Below are positions 22,752 to 31,612 of a stretch of 48,547 nucleotides of DNA, in pieces (the stretch's first letter is position 1; each line of letters opens with the position of its first letter). The notes below the pieces were generated by a model, which made no database searches, was not told where the DNA came from, and worked only from the letters and a program-made list of their open reading frames with translations. This DNA is from CAYZAW01 sp964476505 (GTDB taxonomy: Bacteria; Bacillota; Clostridia; Christensenellales; CAG-138): positions 1 through 48,547 of the forward strand of contig CAYZAW010000010.1 in NCBI GenBank assembly GCA_964476505.1, given 5' to 3'. A program made the translations under genes and the position numbers.

Positions 22752-22788
22752 AAAGCCTGCGGCTGCCAAAAGCAACCGCAGGCTTTTT
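22752..22788. terminator. Bidirectional terminator between the small gene and ispE
   Basis: The 11-bp stem AAAGCCTGCGG/CCGCAGGCTTT (22752-22762 with 22776-22786) with flanking T on both strands serves the convergent genes on either side. Confidence 0.85.
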
Positions 22789-22789
22789 A

Positions 22790-23626
22790 TTACATCACGC
22801 TTGTTACCGCCACCGCAAAGGGCAGGTCACGCAGGCGGGCTTCTGCCGCAAGCGCCGCCGCACGGTTAGGAAACAGCCCAAACGCGGCAGAGCCGGAGCC
22901 CGTCATCACGGTGCCCAACGCCCCCGCCTGCAAGAGGCGTTGCTTTACCCCGGCAATTTCCGGGCACAGCGCCGTTGCCGCAGGCTCCAAGGCGTTTTGC
23001 AGCAAACCCGCAAGCTCCGCAATATCTCCCGTTTGTAACGCCGCGATAGCCGCGTCTGTATCGGGGTGAAGCACCGGCAGTCGCAAGGACTGAAACAGCG
23101 CCTTGGTGGAGACCCCGCCCTCCGGCTTTGCAATAACGATATGCAGCGGCTCTTTTATTATAAGAGGCGTTAACCGTTCTCCTACGCCCTGCGCTTCGCA
23201 CGCGCCACCCTGTAAGCAGAAGGGCACGTCCGCACCGACCTTGAGCGCCGCACAAAACAGTTGTTCGTTTGTAAGCCGCCCGTACATGCGTTGCATTGCC
23301 GTAAGCGCCGCTGCCGCATCCGCGCTGCCGCCGCCCAAGCCCGCCTGCGCGGGGATGCGCTTGATGACCTGCATTTTTGCCGTAAGCGGCTCTCCCGCCA
23401 ACTGCGAGTAGGCGGCGATCGCCCGGTCAACGGTGGTGTCCCCCGCCGCAAGCGCCGGTACGGCAATGCCGGAAAAGGAAACCGCAGTACGCGTTGCAGG
23501 CTCTGCGATCAGCGTATCGCAAAGATCCACCGCCAGCATAACAGAGCGCAGCGCATGGTAGCCATCCGCCCGCTTGCCTACAACGTCCAGCGTGATATTC
23601 AGCTTTGCATACGCCTGCAGCTCCAT
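22790..23626 (-). CDS. ispE: 4-diphosphocytidyl-2-C-methyl-D-erythritol kinase
   Basis: This 278-residue GHMP kinase phosphorylates CDP-methylerythritol in the non-mevalonate isoprenoid pathway. Motif 1 is AYAKLNITLDVVGKRADGYH near residue 5, the ATP-binding loop is PAQAGLGGGSADAAAAL near residue 91, and the third GHMP motif is TGSGSAAFG near residue 243. Length is normal. It starts five bases after the stop of the helicase loader gene with only a weak ribosome binding site, so it probably depends on translational coupling in the dnaD-loader-ispE operon. Confidence 0.95.
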   Translation of the reverse strand: MELQAYAKLNITLDVVGKRADGYHALRSVMLAVDLCDTLIAEPATRTAVSFSGIAVPALAAGDTTVDRAIAAYSQLAGEPLTAKMQVIKRIPAQAGLGGGSADAAAALTAMQRMYGRLTNEQLFCAALKVGADVPFCLQGGACEAQGVGERLTPLIIKEPLHIVIAKPEGGVSTKALFQSLRLPVLHPDTDAAIAALQTGDIAELAGLLQNALEPAATALCPEIAGVKQRLLQAGALGTVMTGSGSAAFGLFPNRAAALAAEARLRDLPFAVAVTSVM

Positions 23627-23631
23627 ATCCG

Positions 23632-24570
23632 TTATCGCAGCCTAAGGTTGCTGCCCGTTATTTGCAGCACGGTGCAGTCCTGTGTGCTGATAAGCCGGGA
23701 AAACAGCCGCTCGCCGTACCGGGCTTGCAGCTGCCCCAGCGTGAGGTTTGTCACGATCATCACCGGAAGTCTAGCGTTCGTGCGCTCGTTGAGGATGGTA
23801 AACAAGCTTTCCACGGTGATGTTTTTCATCATGGGCTCGGTACCAAGGTCGTCGATCAACAGCAGTTGTGCCTGTAAGTATCTATTTATCCGGCTTTCCC
23901 CGTTTTTGATGCCGGTAAGGATATCCTGTATCAGGTTATACGCCGTGGCTTTTTCTACCGTTAGCCCCATGGAAAAGGCCTCATACGCAACGGCGTTGAT
24001 CAAAAACGATTTCCCCAAGCCCGCATCTCCCAATAGCAGCAGGTTGGGCTTTTCCGGCGTATCGGCAAGCGATTTTGCGTACCGCAGGCAAACATCCCGG
24101 GTAAATACCGCTTCCTCCCGCTGTTCCTGCGTGGGGTACACCTGTTCGTTAAACCGGTCAAAGGTTTCTCTTTCGTTGATAGCCGAGGTGGCGGAGCGCT
24201 CCGCCTGCAACCGTTTTGTAAGGCAGGCACAGGGTTTTTTGATCGCATCGCCTACATACCCGGTATCCCTGCACAGCGTACAGCGATAGCGCGGCTCTAA
24301 ATAATCCTTTGAAAACCCCGCCTGAGATAACAACTTTATCGTGCTTTCCCGCGCCTGATCCAAACTGCGCTGCAAGCGTGCCTTGGCCTGAACCTGCGGC
24401 ATACCGCCCTGCACATCCGCCGCCATCTGCCGCACGGCGGCGCGACGGGCTTCTTCTACGCCCTTTAGCGCCGGAATAGCGGCAAGGGCTTCCTCCGCCC
24501 GCGCGTCCAGCCGGCGTTTTTCTTCGTTTCTGTAAGCGGCATATTCCGCCAAAATGCTTTGGATGGGCAT
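23632..24570 (-). CDS. dnaC: DnaI/DnaC-type helicase loader ATPase
   Basis: This 312-residue AAA+ protein loads the replicative helicase. The N-terminal third is helical with a zinc-ribbon-like CTLCRDTGYVGDAIKKPCAC (near residues 95-115). The ATPase part has Walker A GDAGLGKS (about residue 180), Walker B LLLIDDLGTEP (about 245) and sensor 1 VMIVTNL. The ribosome binding site AAGGAG is embedded in the last codons of the dnaD-like gene, three bases before this ATG. The pairing with dnaD is typical of Firmicutes primosome operons. The symbol follows family usage; dnaI would be equally apt. Confidence 0.9.
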   Translation of the reverse strand: MPIQSILAEYAAYRNEEKRRLDARAEEALAAIPALKGVEEARRAAVRQMAADVQGGMPQVQAKARLQRSLDQARESTIKLLSQAGFSKDYLEPRYRCTLCRDTGYVGDAIKKPCACLTKRLQAERSATSAINERETFDRFNEQVYPTQEQREEAVFTRDVCLRYAKSLADTPEKPNLLLLGDAGLGKSFLINAVAYEAFSMGLTVEKATAYNLIQDILTGIKNGESRINRYLQAQLLLIDDLGTEPMMKNITVESLFTILNERTNARLPVMIVTNLTLGQLQARYGERLFSRLISTQDCTVLQITGSNLRLR

Positions 24571-24573
24571 GGT

Positions 24574-25815
24574 CTACTCCTTTACGGGGCGTAGGATGAT
24601 GTGCTGCAGCTCTTCCTCCGAATACTGCTTTTGGCTGTATTCCAGCGCGGGGTTTTGCTTGCCCGCCGTTTTATCGTAAGACTGCTGATATTGCTCCGCA
24701 TGCTCCTTGAGGTGCTTTTTTGCCGCCCGCACGGTGCGGATGCTTTCCCTGTCCCAATCGGCGATCACGCGCCGGAAGTAACCGTAGGGCTCTTTTTTAT
24801 CACGCGCCTGCTCCGCCGCCAGCAGCAGCATTTCCAGCGAAAAGCCCGTATCCTTATGGAAGCCCAGTATTTGCAGGCGTTCCGAGAGCTTTGCGCCGCG
24901 ATTCACGCCCATGCGCTCAAACACCAGCCGCGACAGCTGTGCGCCCTCGTCCTCCTCCTCCAAGCGCTTTTTGATCTCCTCCTCGGCAATGCAGTTGGCG
25001 TTTCTGAGCCTGTCCAGCACACCGTCTAAATACTTGAAGGTTGGCCTGTCCGCCTGCGGCAAAACAGCGCAGGCCGCCTGCACAGCGCCCGCCGTAAAGC
25101 CCCAGCCGGTCGTCCATTTTTCATATAGCTCCAGCTCGTCCTCCGTGGCATTGCGGCGCATGCGCCAGCGCTTTAACACCGCCTGCGCGCCGCCGGTCTT
25201 TTCCTTCCACGCAGCCACCCGCGCCTTTGCCGCCTCCACGGTAAGCACGCCTGCGTCCGCCCAGTCCCGCGCCACGGTATCCATATATTTCATGCTGACA
25301 CGGCGGTTTTGCCGTTCGCCGTCCTGCCCGATGCAATGCGCGCAAAGCTCCAGCACCGTGCCTTCGGACATGCCGAATATCTCGATCCAGTCGTACAGCT
25401 TGCGCAATTCCGACGCGGTTAATGTGCGGGGCGCAAACAAAGCCTGCACCGCCTGCACCAGTTCGTGATACTTGCCGGGCGTTAAGGCCGGTTCTCCCGC
25501 CCGCACCCTTAGGCTTAAATAATCCACCTCGAACGGATCGGTGGAAAGCACCCGTAGAAGTCCTTCGTTTTGCCAATAGAGAAATGCCGCCTCCACCGCC
25601 TCCGGCTCCATGCCAAGGGCGGCTGCGATCTCGTTTTTGCCCGCGTCCGAACCGCCAAGCCCGTCCATCAACGCCGGATAACGGCAAAGCAGCAGCCCAT
25701 ACAGGTATACACGCACCTGGTCTCCCGTAGCGCGGGGCATATACTCCGTGATAAACAGATTGTCCACCGGGGTGGTTTCAAAGGGCAGCGCCCCCAATGC
25801 AAAATGAAACGACAT
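24574..25815 (-). CDS. DnaD-domain primosome protein
   Basis: This 413-residue protein has an N-terminal winged-helix-like region (TEYMPRATGDQVRVYLYGLLL...) and two DnaD/DnaB C-terminal-type helical domains (about residues 120-200 and 215-300). A third helical stretch (KLSERLQILGFHKDTGFSLEMLLLA) includes the YFRRVIADW motif seen in this family. It takes part in replication restart or initiation by remodelling DNA for helicase loading. The start is the ATG at 25815 after GAGGAG; upstream a TATAAT at 25847-25852 with an extended TG forms the likely promoter. It leads the operon with the loader and ispE. Confidence 0.85.
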   Translation of the reverse strand: MSFHFALGALPFETTPVDNLFITEYMPRATGDQVRVYLYGLLLCRYPALMDGLGGSDAGKNEIAAALGMEPEAVEAAFLYWQNEGLLRVLSTDPFEVDYLSLRVRAGEPALTPGKYHELVQAVQALFAPRTLTASELRKLYDWIEIFGMSEGTVLELCAHCIGQDGERQNRRVSMKYMDTVARDWADAGVLTVEAAKARVAAWKEKTGGAQAVLKRWRMRRNATEDELELYEKWTTGWGFTAGAVQAACAVLPQADRPTFKYLDGVLDRLRNANCIAEEEIKKRLEEEDEGAQLSRLVFERMGVNRGAKLSERLQILGFHKDTGFSLEMLLLAAEQARDKKEPYGYFRRVIADWDRESIRTVRAAKKHLKEHAEQYQQSYDKTAGKQNPALEYSQKQYSEEELQHIILRPVKE

Positions 25816-25929
25816 AAAATACTCCTCTATGCTGTTCGTATTACAAATTATATCACATGAAACGACTTGCGGCACAAAATTTGACCCTGCCGCATAAGGA
25901 TGCAGTAAGAATTTTTGGAGGTGCCTCCT

Positions 25930-27033
25930 ATGACTTCCAACAACCGACCCAATGACCCGTCAGACCGCGGCGGCGCATCCTTGCGCCTTCCGCCGCTGAA
26001 ATTACAGGCCTCCCCCCGGCAGCAGCCGACGCCACAAGTACCCGCCGCGAAAAAACGGGAGCAAGCCCCCGCCATGCAATCGCGGCAGGAGAATATGCCG
26101 CATGCAAAGGAGAAGCGGCAACCCGTTTCTGCCCCGCAGGAACAGCGCAATGCACCTCCGGTAAGCCAACAGCAAACCCGCATGCAGCCTGCAAGGGAAC
26201 AGCGGCAGCCCGTTCCCGCCCCGCAGGAACAGCGCAATGCACCTCCGGTAAATCAACAGCAAGCCCGCATGCAGCCTGCAAGGGAGCAACGGCAGGATGC
26301 CCCGCAGGAGCCGCAAAAAAAGCCGTCCCGTCCTTGCGGCGCAAATTGCCCCACGCTCCGATCCGCACAGGCAAACCAAAGCTGCAATCCTTCGGAGCAA
26401 GGCGGCATCGTGCAGCCGCCGGTAGTATCCGGACAAGAACCGCCCTGCAAATCTCCGGTATCAGCAGAGATATTGCAGCGTGCCAAATCATTGTTCCCGG
26501 CAGACGCACACGCCGCAATCCCCGTAAACGCCCAAGCCCAAAGATTTATACAGCAAGGGCCGGGGCCTGTTATGCCGCAGCAGCGGTATCCGTTGCAGCA
26601 GGGGCCGGGGCCGGTCATGCCGCAAGCACGCCGACCCATGCAGCAAGGCCCGGGGCCTGTTATGCCACAGCAGCGGTATCCGTTGCAGCAGGGGCCGGGG
26701 CCGGTCATGCCGCAAGCACGCCGACCCATGCAGCAAGGCCCGGGGCCTGTTATGCCACAGCAGCGGTATCCGTTGCCGCAGGAACCGGGGCCTGCCATGC
26801 CGCAAGGCTTTAATCCCTTTCCCCGCATATTCCCCGGCGCGCGTTTTCGACGCATGCGCGCGGCAAACGGCATGACCGTGCTGGAGGGCAGCTCTCAAAA
26901 TAACGGCGCGCCTATCCGCATCCTCGCCGTGCCCGGTGAATGGGCAGAGCTGCCGCCCTCATATCTGCCCGGCTTTGACCGCTATGTGCGCACCCCCGAC
27001 GGCGGGTACTGGGTAATGATACAGGGGCTGTAG
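25930..27033 (+). CDS. Proline/glutamine-rich repeat protein with a small C-terminal domain
   Basis: This 367-residue protein starts at the ATG at 25930, eight bases after GGAGG. Residues 1-60 are basic and Pro/Gln-rich. Residues ~64-121 are two 29-residue tandem repeats (unit QPVxAPQEQRNAPPVxQQQ...). Residues ~208-297 are six 15-residue units of the type QQGPGPVMPQQRYPL / QQGPGPVMPQARRPM. A compact C-terminal domain of about 60 residues (FRRMRAANGMTVLEG...WVMIQGL) follows. No signal peptide or transmembrane segment is visible. Low-complexity repeats like these occur in spore coat and surface proteins, but the function here is unknown. Confidence 0.75.
   Translation: MTSNNRPNDPSDRGGASLRLPPLKLQASPRQQPTPQVPAAKKREQAPAMQSRQENMPHAKEKRQPVSAPQEQRNAPPVSQQQTRMQPAREQRQPVPAPQEQRNAPPVNQQQARMQPAREQRQDAPQEPQKKPSRPCGANCPTLRSAQANQSCNPSEQGGIVQPPVVSGQEPPCKSPVSAEILQRAKSLFPADAHAAIPVNAQAQRFIQQGPGPVMPQQRYPLQQGPGPVMPQARRPMQQGPGPVMPQQRYPLQQGPGPVMPQARRPMQQGPGPVMPQQRYPLPQEPGPAMPQGFNPFPRIFPGARFRRMRAANGMTVLEGSSQNNGAPIRILAVPGEWAELPPSYLPGFDRYVRTPDGGYWVMIQGL
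26119..26292 (+). repeat. Two 87-bp tandem repeats inside the Pro/Gln gene
   Basis: Units at 26119-26205 and 26206-26292 are nearly identical and keep the reading frame (29 codons each). Confidence 0.85.
26551..26820 (+). repeat. Three 90-bp tandem repeats inside the Pro/Gln gene
   Basis: Units start at 26551, 26641 and 26731; the third is degenerate in its second half. Each 90-bp unit is itself two related 45-bp halves, so the DNA has grown by nested duplication in frame. Confidence 0.9.
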
Positions 27034-27076
27034 TAATCAAAGAGGGCAAGGCTAACGCCTTGCCCTCTTTGATTAC
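27033..27076. terminator. Bidirectional terminator, 20-bp perfect stem
   Basis: The stem runs from GTAATCAAAGAGGG... to its exact complement with a TAAC loop, between the convergent Pro/Gln gene and the first phosphate symporter gene. Its left arm begins at the final base of the stop codon. Confidence 0.9.
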
Positions 27077-27095
27077 CGTATACGAATACATTTCG

Positions 27096-28709
27096 TTAGC
27101 TTTTCGCAACAGGCGCGGCCTGTGCGATATTTAATGCATGATCTGCCACACGCTCCAAGTCCGTTAATACCTCCACGTAGATCATGCCCAAGTCCGGCGT
27201 GCAGCGATGCTCGTTTAAGCGTTCGATGTGATGCGCGTTCAATGCATCCACGGTTTCGTCGATATGCTCCTCAAGATCGTAAATTTCCTCCAGCTTGCCG
27301 TCCCACGGCTCGATAAAATGCTTGTAGGACTGATCCATCATGTCGTACACCATATCCCCCAAGCCTTGCATCTCCTCAATGGCATGGGACGAAAAGCGCT
27401 GCTGCTTTTCCCGGCACATGGCGGCATAGCCCGCAATATTCTCCGCATGATCCCCTATGCGCTCGATATCGGAAAGCACATGATACATGCCGCTCATGCG
27501 TTGTGCATCCGCATGCGTCAGCTCCATCGCATTGATGCGCACCAGCACGCGCGTGATCTCCTTATTCAAAAAGTCGATGATCTCCTCGTTGTTATGAATG
27601 GTTTCCAGCGACTCGCTGGCACGCCCGGTCAGCGTATCCAGCGCGGCGTGCAGGTTTTTCCTAGCCAGCGCCTGCATACGCCCCACCTCCGCGTCCACCT
27701 GCCCAATGGCGATAGACGCCGCCGCAAAGCATCGGTCGTTGATGTGCATGAGCTGTGGCCCGGTTTCCTCGTCCGTACCGGGAATGAGCTTGTTGGCAAT
27801 GCGGATGAGTATTCCTGCGCAGGGCAAGAGAACCATGGTGGTCACCACGTTGAATATGGTGTTTGCGTTGGCGATCTGCGCCACGGGGTTGCCGGGGGTC
27901 AGCGCCTCCACCCACTCCACAAAGGGCAGGAATTTGCAAACGATCATAAACAGGATCGTACCCGTCATATTAAACAGAAAATGCACCAGCACCGTACGTT
28001 TTGCATCCTTATTGCAGCCGATAGCCGCCATCAGCGCGGAGGCGATCGTGCCGATGTTCAGCCCAAACAGCACATAAATAGAGCCGCCCAGCGTTACCAA
28101 GCCCTGCATAGCCATGGCCTGCAGCACACCCACGGAGGCGGAGCAGCTTTGCACCAGCATGGTAAACAGGGTGCCTACCAGCACGCCCACCACGGGGTTT
28201 TTGATGCTGGTGACCGCCGTTTGGAACCACACCGCGTCCTTTAAGGGCGCCATCGCGGCGCTCATGGTGTTCAAGCCCATGAACAGAATGCCTAGGCCTG
28301 CCAGCACCTGCCCCAGATAATGCAGTTTTTTGTTTTTGATAAATAGGAAAAGTATGATGCCCCCAAAGGCAAATACGGGAGCAATATCCGTTACGTTTAA
28401 CGCGATCAGCTGGCCGGTGACGGTGGTGCCGATACGCGCCCCCATGATGACGCCAACCGCTTGGGAGAAATCCATCAGCCGGGCATTCACAAAGCCGATG
28501 ACCATGGCCGTCATGGCATTGGAGCTTTGGATGAGCGCCGTTAAGCCCACGCCAACCAGCATGCCGAGGTAGCGGTTGCGGGTGAGGCGCTCCAGTATGC
28601 TTTTCAGCTTTGAGCCTGCCAAGAGCGCCAAGCCGTCTCCCATCATATGCATGCCGTACAGGAACAGCCCAAGGCCGCCCAACAGCGACAAAATGTTTGC
28701 TATTTCCAT
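27096..28709 (-). CDS. Na/Pi cotransporter with PhoU domain, paralog 1
   Basis: This 537-residue protein combines a membrane part of two inverted repeats (residues ~1-300) and a cytoplasmic PhoU-like helical domain (~340-530, with YHVLSDIERIGDHAENIAGYA and DLERVADHALNIAQAA). The first repeat keeps the QSSNAMT motif (61-67). In other positions it departs from its neighbour: GARIGTT with Arg92 where paralog 2 has Asn, QSCS (187-190) instead of QSSS, and LNIG (217-220) instead of QNIG. The start is the ATG at 28709 after GGGAG; a longer frame upstream is not supported. It probably takes up phosphate with sodium, but the motif changes leave that open. Confidence 0.85.
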   Translation of the reverse strand: MEIANILSLLGGLGLFLYGMHMMGDGLALLAGSKLKSILERLTRNRYLGMLVGVGLTALIQSSNAMTAMVIGFVNARLMDFSQAVGVIMGARIGTTVTGQLIALNVTDIAPVFAFGGIILFLFIKNKKLHYLGQVLAGLGILFMGLNTMSAAMAPLKDAVWFQTAVTSIKNPVVGVLVGTLFTMLVQSCSASVGVLQAMAMQGLVTLGGSIYVLFGLNIGTIASALMAAIGCNKDAKRTVLVHFLFNMTGTILFMIVCKFLPFVEWVEALTPGNPVAQIANANTIFNVVTTMVLLPCAGILIRIANKLIPGTDEETGPQLMHINDRCFAAASIAIGQVDAEVGRMQALARKNLHAALDTLTGRASESLETIHNNEEIIDFLNKEITRVLVRINAMELTHADAQRMSGMYHVLSDIERIGDHAENIAGYAAMCREKQQRFSSHAIEEMQGLGDMVYDMMDQSYKHFIEPWDGKLEEIYDLEEHIDETVDALNAHHIERLNEHRCTPDLGMIYVEVLTDLERVADHALNIAQAAPVAKS

Positions 28710-28836
28710 GCTTTCTCTCCCGGTTTGCCTTTGTGATTTGCTCTTGTTACTAGCATAACACAAATCACGGCAAATCAAAGAATATATAGTACCAACTGCG
28801 CGATTTCCTCGTCCCAAAGAAAAGCCGTTGCTACAT

Positions 28837-28868
28837 AAAAGAGCAGAACGAAACCGTTCTGCTCTTTC
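28837..28868 (-). terminator. Terminator between the two phosphate symporter genes
   Basis: The stem GAGCAGAACG/CGTTCTGCTC with AAAC loop and flanking A/T tracts lies 14 bases after the paralog 2 stop codon. The paralogs therefore form separate transcription units. Confidence 0.8.
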
Positions 28869-28881
28869 TTTCATGGATACC

Positions 28882-30492
28882 TTATGCCTTGTATTTTGCC
28901 GCCTGCGCAATGTTCAGCGCGTGATCGGCTACACGCTCCAAGTCCGTTAATACCTCCACATAGATCATGCCGATGTCCGGCGTGCAGCGGTTTTCCTTCA
29001 GGCGATGGATATGATTGAGGTTCAGCTGATCCACGATATCGTCGATATGCTCCTCCAGCTCCTCGATCTCGTCCATATTGCCTTCCACCGGCTGTAAAAA
29101 GTGTTTATACGCTTCGTCGATGATTTGATACACCTTTTCGCCAAGGTCGCGAACCTCTTCCATCGCGTCCTCGGAAAAGCGGTGCTGGCGTTCCTGGCAG
29201 AACTCTGCATAGCCGGCGATATTCTCCGCATGGTCGCCAATGCGCTCGATGTCTGACAGCACATGGTACAGGGAGCTCAGCCTTCGGGCGGTGTCCTGCG
29301 TCAGCTCCATGGCGTTCATGCGTATCAGCGCCCGGGTGATCTCTTTATTTAAAAAGTCGATGGTCTCCTCGTTTTCGTGGATGGTTTCCATAGGCAGGCT
29401 ATCTCGCCCCAACAGCTTATCCAGCGCGGCGTGGATGTTGGTTCTTGCCAGCAGCTCCATCCTGTCTACTTCTTTATCCACCTGCGCTCCCGCAATGGAT
29501 ACCGCAGCAAAAGCATTTTCGTTGATGTAGAACAGCTGCGGCCCGCCCGCGATATCCTCGCCCGGGATTATCCGCGTTGCAAGCTTCGCCAGCTGATTGG
29601 CAAAGGGCAAGAGGATGGCGGTGGTTGCCACGTTGAATATGGTATGCGCGTTTGCGATCTGCGCCACGCCGTTTCCGGGGGTGATGCTTTCCACCCACGG
29701 CACGAAGGGCAGCGTTTGCGCCGCCACCACGAAGATGATCGTACCCGCAACGTTGAACATCAAATGCACCAGCGCCGTGCGCTTGGCGTTTTTATTGCCG
29801 CCCACCGCCGCCATGAAGGCTGCAATGGTGCAGCCGATGTTCTGACCGCACAGCACATAGATGGCGCTGTCCAGCCCGATCAGCCCCTGCAGCGCCATGG
29901 CCTGCATCACACCGATAGAGGCAGAGCTGCTTTGTACCAACAGCGTGAACAGTGCGCCTACCGCAATACCGATCAGCGGGTTTTTGAAGCTGGTCATGGC
30001 GTTCTGGAACCAGACAACGTCTTTTAAAGGAGCCATGGAGGAAGACATGATGTTCATGCCCATGAACAGAACGCCCAAGCCCGCCAGTACCTGCCCCAGA
30101 TAGTGCAACTTTTTGTTTTTACCGAACAGGAACAGAATCACCCCAACGAACGCAAAAACCGGCGCAACGTCCGTTATCTTCAATGCGATCAACTGGCCCG
30201 TCATGGTGGTACCGATGTTGGCACCCATGATCACGCCGATCGCCTGCGATAAGTCCATCAAGCCGGCATTTACAAAGCCAACCGTCATAGCGGTCATGGC
30301 GTTGGAGCTTTGGATGAGCGCCGTTAATCCCGCGCCCACCAGCATGCCTAAAAATCTGTTTCGGGTCAGCTTTTCCAATATGTTTTTCAGCTTTGACCCT
30401 GCCAACAGCGACAGCCCGTCGCCCATCATGTTCATGCCATACAGGAACAGCGCCAAGCCGCCCAGCATGCCAATCACGTCCCAAATGTCCAT
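28882..30492 (-). CDS. Na/Pi cotransporter with PhoU domain, paralog 2
   Basis: This 536-residue protein is the closer match to canonical NptA-type symporters: QSSNAMT (61-67), GANIGTT (90-96), QSSSAS (187-192) and QNIG (217-220) are all present in the two inverted membrane repeats. The C-terminal PhoU-like domain repeats the DIERIGDHAENIAGYA and DLERVADHALNIAQAA motifs. It imports inorganic phosphate with sodium, with the PhoU part probably tuning transport. The ATG at 30492 has AAGGAGG six bases upstream. It is collinear with paralog 1 without visible gaps over the first 300 residues, so the pair arose by tandem duplication. Confidence 0.9.
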   Translation of the reverse strand: MDIWDVIGMLGGLALFLYGMNMMGDGLSLLAGSKLKNILEKLTRNRFLGMLVGAGLTALIQSSNAMTAMTVGFVNAGLMDLSQAIGVIMGANIGTTMTGQLIALKITDVAPVFAFVGVILFLFGKNKKLHYLGQVLAGLGVLFMGMNIMSSSMAPLKDVVWFQNAMTSFKNPLIGIAVGALFTLLVQSSSASIGVMQAMALQGLIGLDSAIYVLCGQNIGCTIAAFMAAVGGNKNAKRTALVHLMFNVAGTIIFVVAAQTLPFVPWVESITPGNGVAQIANAHTIFNVATTAILLPFANQLAKLATRIIPGEDIAGGPQLFYINENAFAAVSIAGAQVDKEVDRMELLARTNIHAALDKLLGRDSLPMETIHENEETIDFLNKEITRALIRMNAMELTQDTARRLSSLYHVLSDIERIGDHAENIAGYAEFCQERQHRFSEDAMEEVRDLGEKVYQIIDEAYKHFLQPVEGNMDEIEELEEHIDDIVDQLNLNHIHRLKENRCTPDIGMIYVEVLTDLERVADHALNIAQAAKYKA

Positions 30493-30645
30493 GCAGTTCC
30501 TCCTTATAACCTCTTGCCAATCCATGCACGGAGCGCCCATAAGCGCAACTTTCACCTAATAATACAAAAGCATTGTAACACGCAAGAGATATGGGGCGCA
30601 AATATAATTACTAAACAGAAACAGAAAGCATAAATCCCAACCACG

Positions 30646-30674
30646 CAAAAGCGGCCCGTTTCCGAACCGCTTTC
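30646..30674 (-). terminator. Terminator of the yidC-jag operon
   Basis: On the minus strand AAAGCGGTTCG-GAAA-CGGGCCGCTTT folds with two G-U pairs and a GNRA-type loop. The pairing is better on this strand than on the other, which marks direction. It follows the repeat element at 30697-30747. Confidence 0.75.
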
Positions 30675-30696
30675 TTGCATATCTCTATCTTCTTTT

Positions 30697-30747
30697 TAAA
30701 GTTTAGGATTGTTAAACCCTTTTTAAAGGGTTTAACCCGCCGGAGGC
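30697..30747 (-). repeat. GCCTCCGGCGG-hairpin element, copy 2
   Basis: Five bases past the jag stop, GCCTCCGGCGG leads into a 12-bp stem (GTTAAACCCTTT/AAAGGGTTTAAC) and then AATCCTAAACTTTA. Frame and polarity relative to the gene are as in copies 3 and 4. Confidence 0.8.
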
Positions 30748-30753
30748 AAAAGC

Positions 30754-31611
30754 CTATTTGTTCGGCGTAATGACTACCCGGCGGTTGGGCTCTTCGCCCT
30801 CACTGTGAGTAGAAACGTAGGGGTTGTTTTGCAAGGACGCATGCAGCACACGGCGCTCGTAGGGGTTCATTGGCTCAAGGGCGATGGGGCGGCCGGTGGT
30901 ACGCACGCGGGAGGCCTGCCTGCGGGCTAAGCGGCGGAGGGTCTCCTCGCGCTTGGCGCGGTAGTCCTCGGTATCCAAGGTAACGCGCACGTAGCCCTCC
31001 TGCTTGCGGTTTTTATTGACCACAAGGGAGGTGATGTACTGGAGCGCGTCCAGCGTTTCGCCGCGGCGGCCGATCAGGATACCCATTGCGTCGCTGTCGA
31101 TGCGAAGGCGAATACCGTCCTCCACCTCTGCGGCGGCAACCTTGGCTTCAATGCCCATGTCGCGCAGCAGCTCTTTTAAGAAGGCGGCAGCAGGCATGGA
31201 GTTAGCCAGCTCCTCGCTGTACGCATAAACCACTTCGGGTTCCGCGGGCTCCTCCTCGCGCACATCGCGCACGGGGGCGCTGTCTCTACGCGGAGCATTG
31301 TCACGGCGGTTGTTGTCCCTGCGGCCGTTATCCCGGCGCGGATTGTCCCGGCGGGGGGTAGGCTGTCTTGGCACATCGTTGGTATCGGGAATACGCTCGT
31401 CGGCAGCTTCCTGCTCCATTTTATCCGATAAATAGGAAGGATCGCGCTCGGTCAACCGCACCCGCGCCATTTTCGCGCCGATGCCAAACAGGCCCTTGCT
31501 TTCCCCCTGTAAGGTCTCGATCTCCACCTCGTCGATGGAAACGCCCATTTCCATCAGGCCGTGAAATACCGCCTCGTCTACCGAGCGGCCGGAAAACTCC
31601 ATAGAACGCAT
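30754..31611 (-). CDS. jag: RNA-binding protein Jag/KhpB (SpoIIIJ-associated)
   Basis: This 285-residue protein has the three parts of the family. The N-terminal Jag_N domain is MEFSGRSVDEAVFHGLMEMG. A linker (about 85-130) is loaded with Arg/Asp repeats (NPRRDNGRRDNNRRDN). The KH domain (about 140-215, with GILIGRRGETLDALQYITSLVVNK) is followed by the R3H domain (about 220-280, ending ALEPMNPYERRVLHASLQNN). It binds RNA and influences envelope and division proteins in other Firmicutes. The ATG follows GGAGG by nine bases, one base after the yidC stop. The Arg-rich linker is unusually long and repetitive. Confidence 0.95.
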   Translation of the reverse strand: MRSMEFSGRSVDEAVFHGLMEMGVSIDEVEIETLQGESKGLFGIGAKMARVRLTERDPSYLSDKMEQEAADERIPDTNDVPRQPTPRRDNPRRDNGRRDNNRRDNAPRRDSAPVRDVREEEPAEPEVVYAYSEELANSMPAAAFLKELLRDMGIEAKVAAAEVEDGIRLRIDSDAMGILIGRRGETLDALQYITSLVVNKNRKQEGYVRVTLDTEDYRAKREETLRRLARRQASRVRTTGRPIALEPMNPYERRVLHASLQNNPYVSTHSEGEEPNRRVVITPNK

Positions 31612-31612
31612 G

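Noticed and set aside
26253..26873. Long minus-strand frame with Cys/Gly-rich repeats (CGITGPGPCC type)
   Set aside because: It is the complement of the Pro/Gln tandem repeats on the plus strand. The plus frame has a good ribosome binding site, a non-repeat conserved C-terminus and a terminator; the minus frame has none of these.
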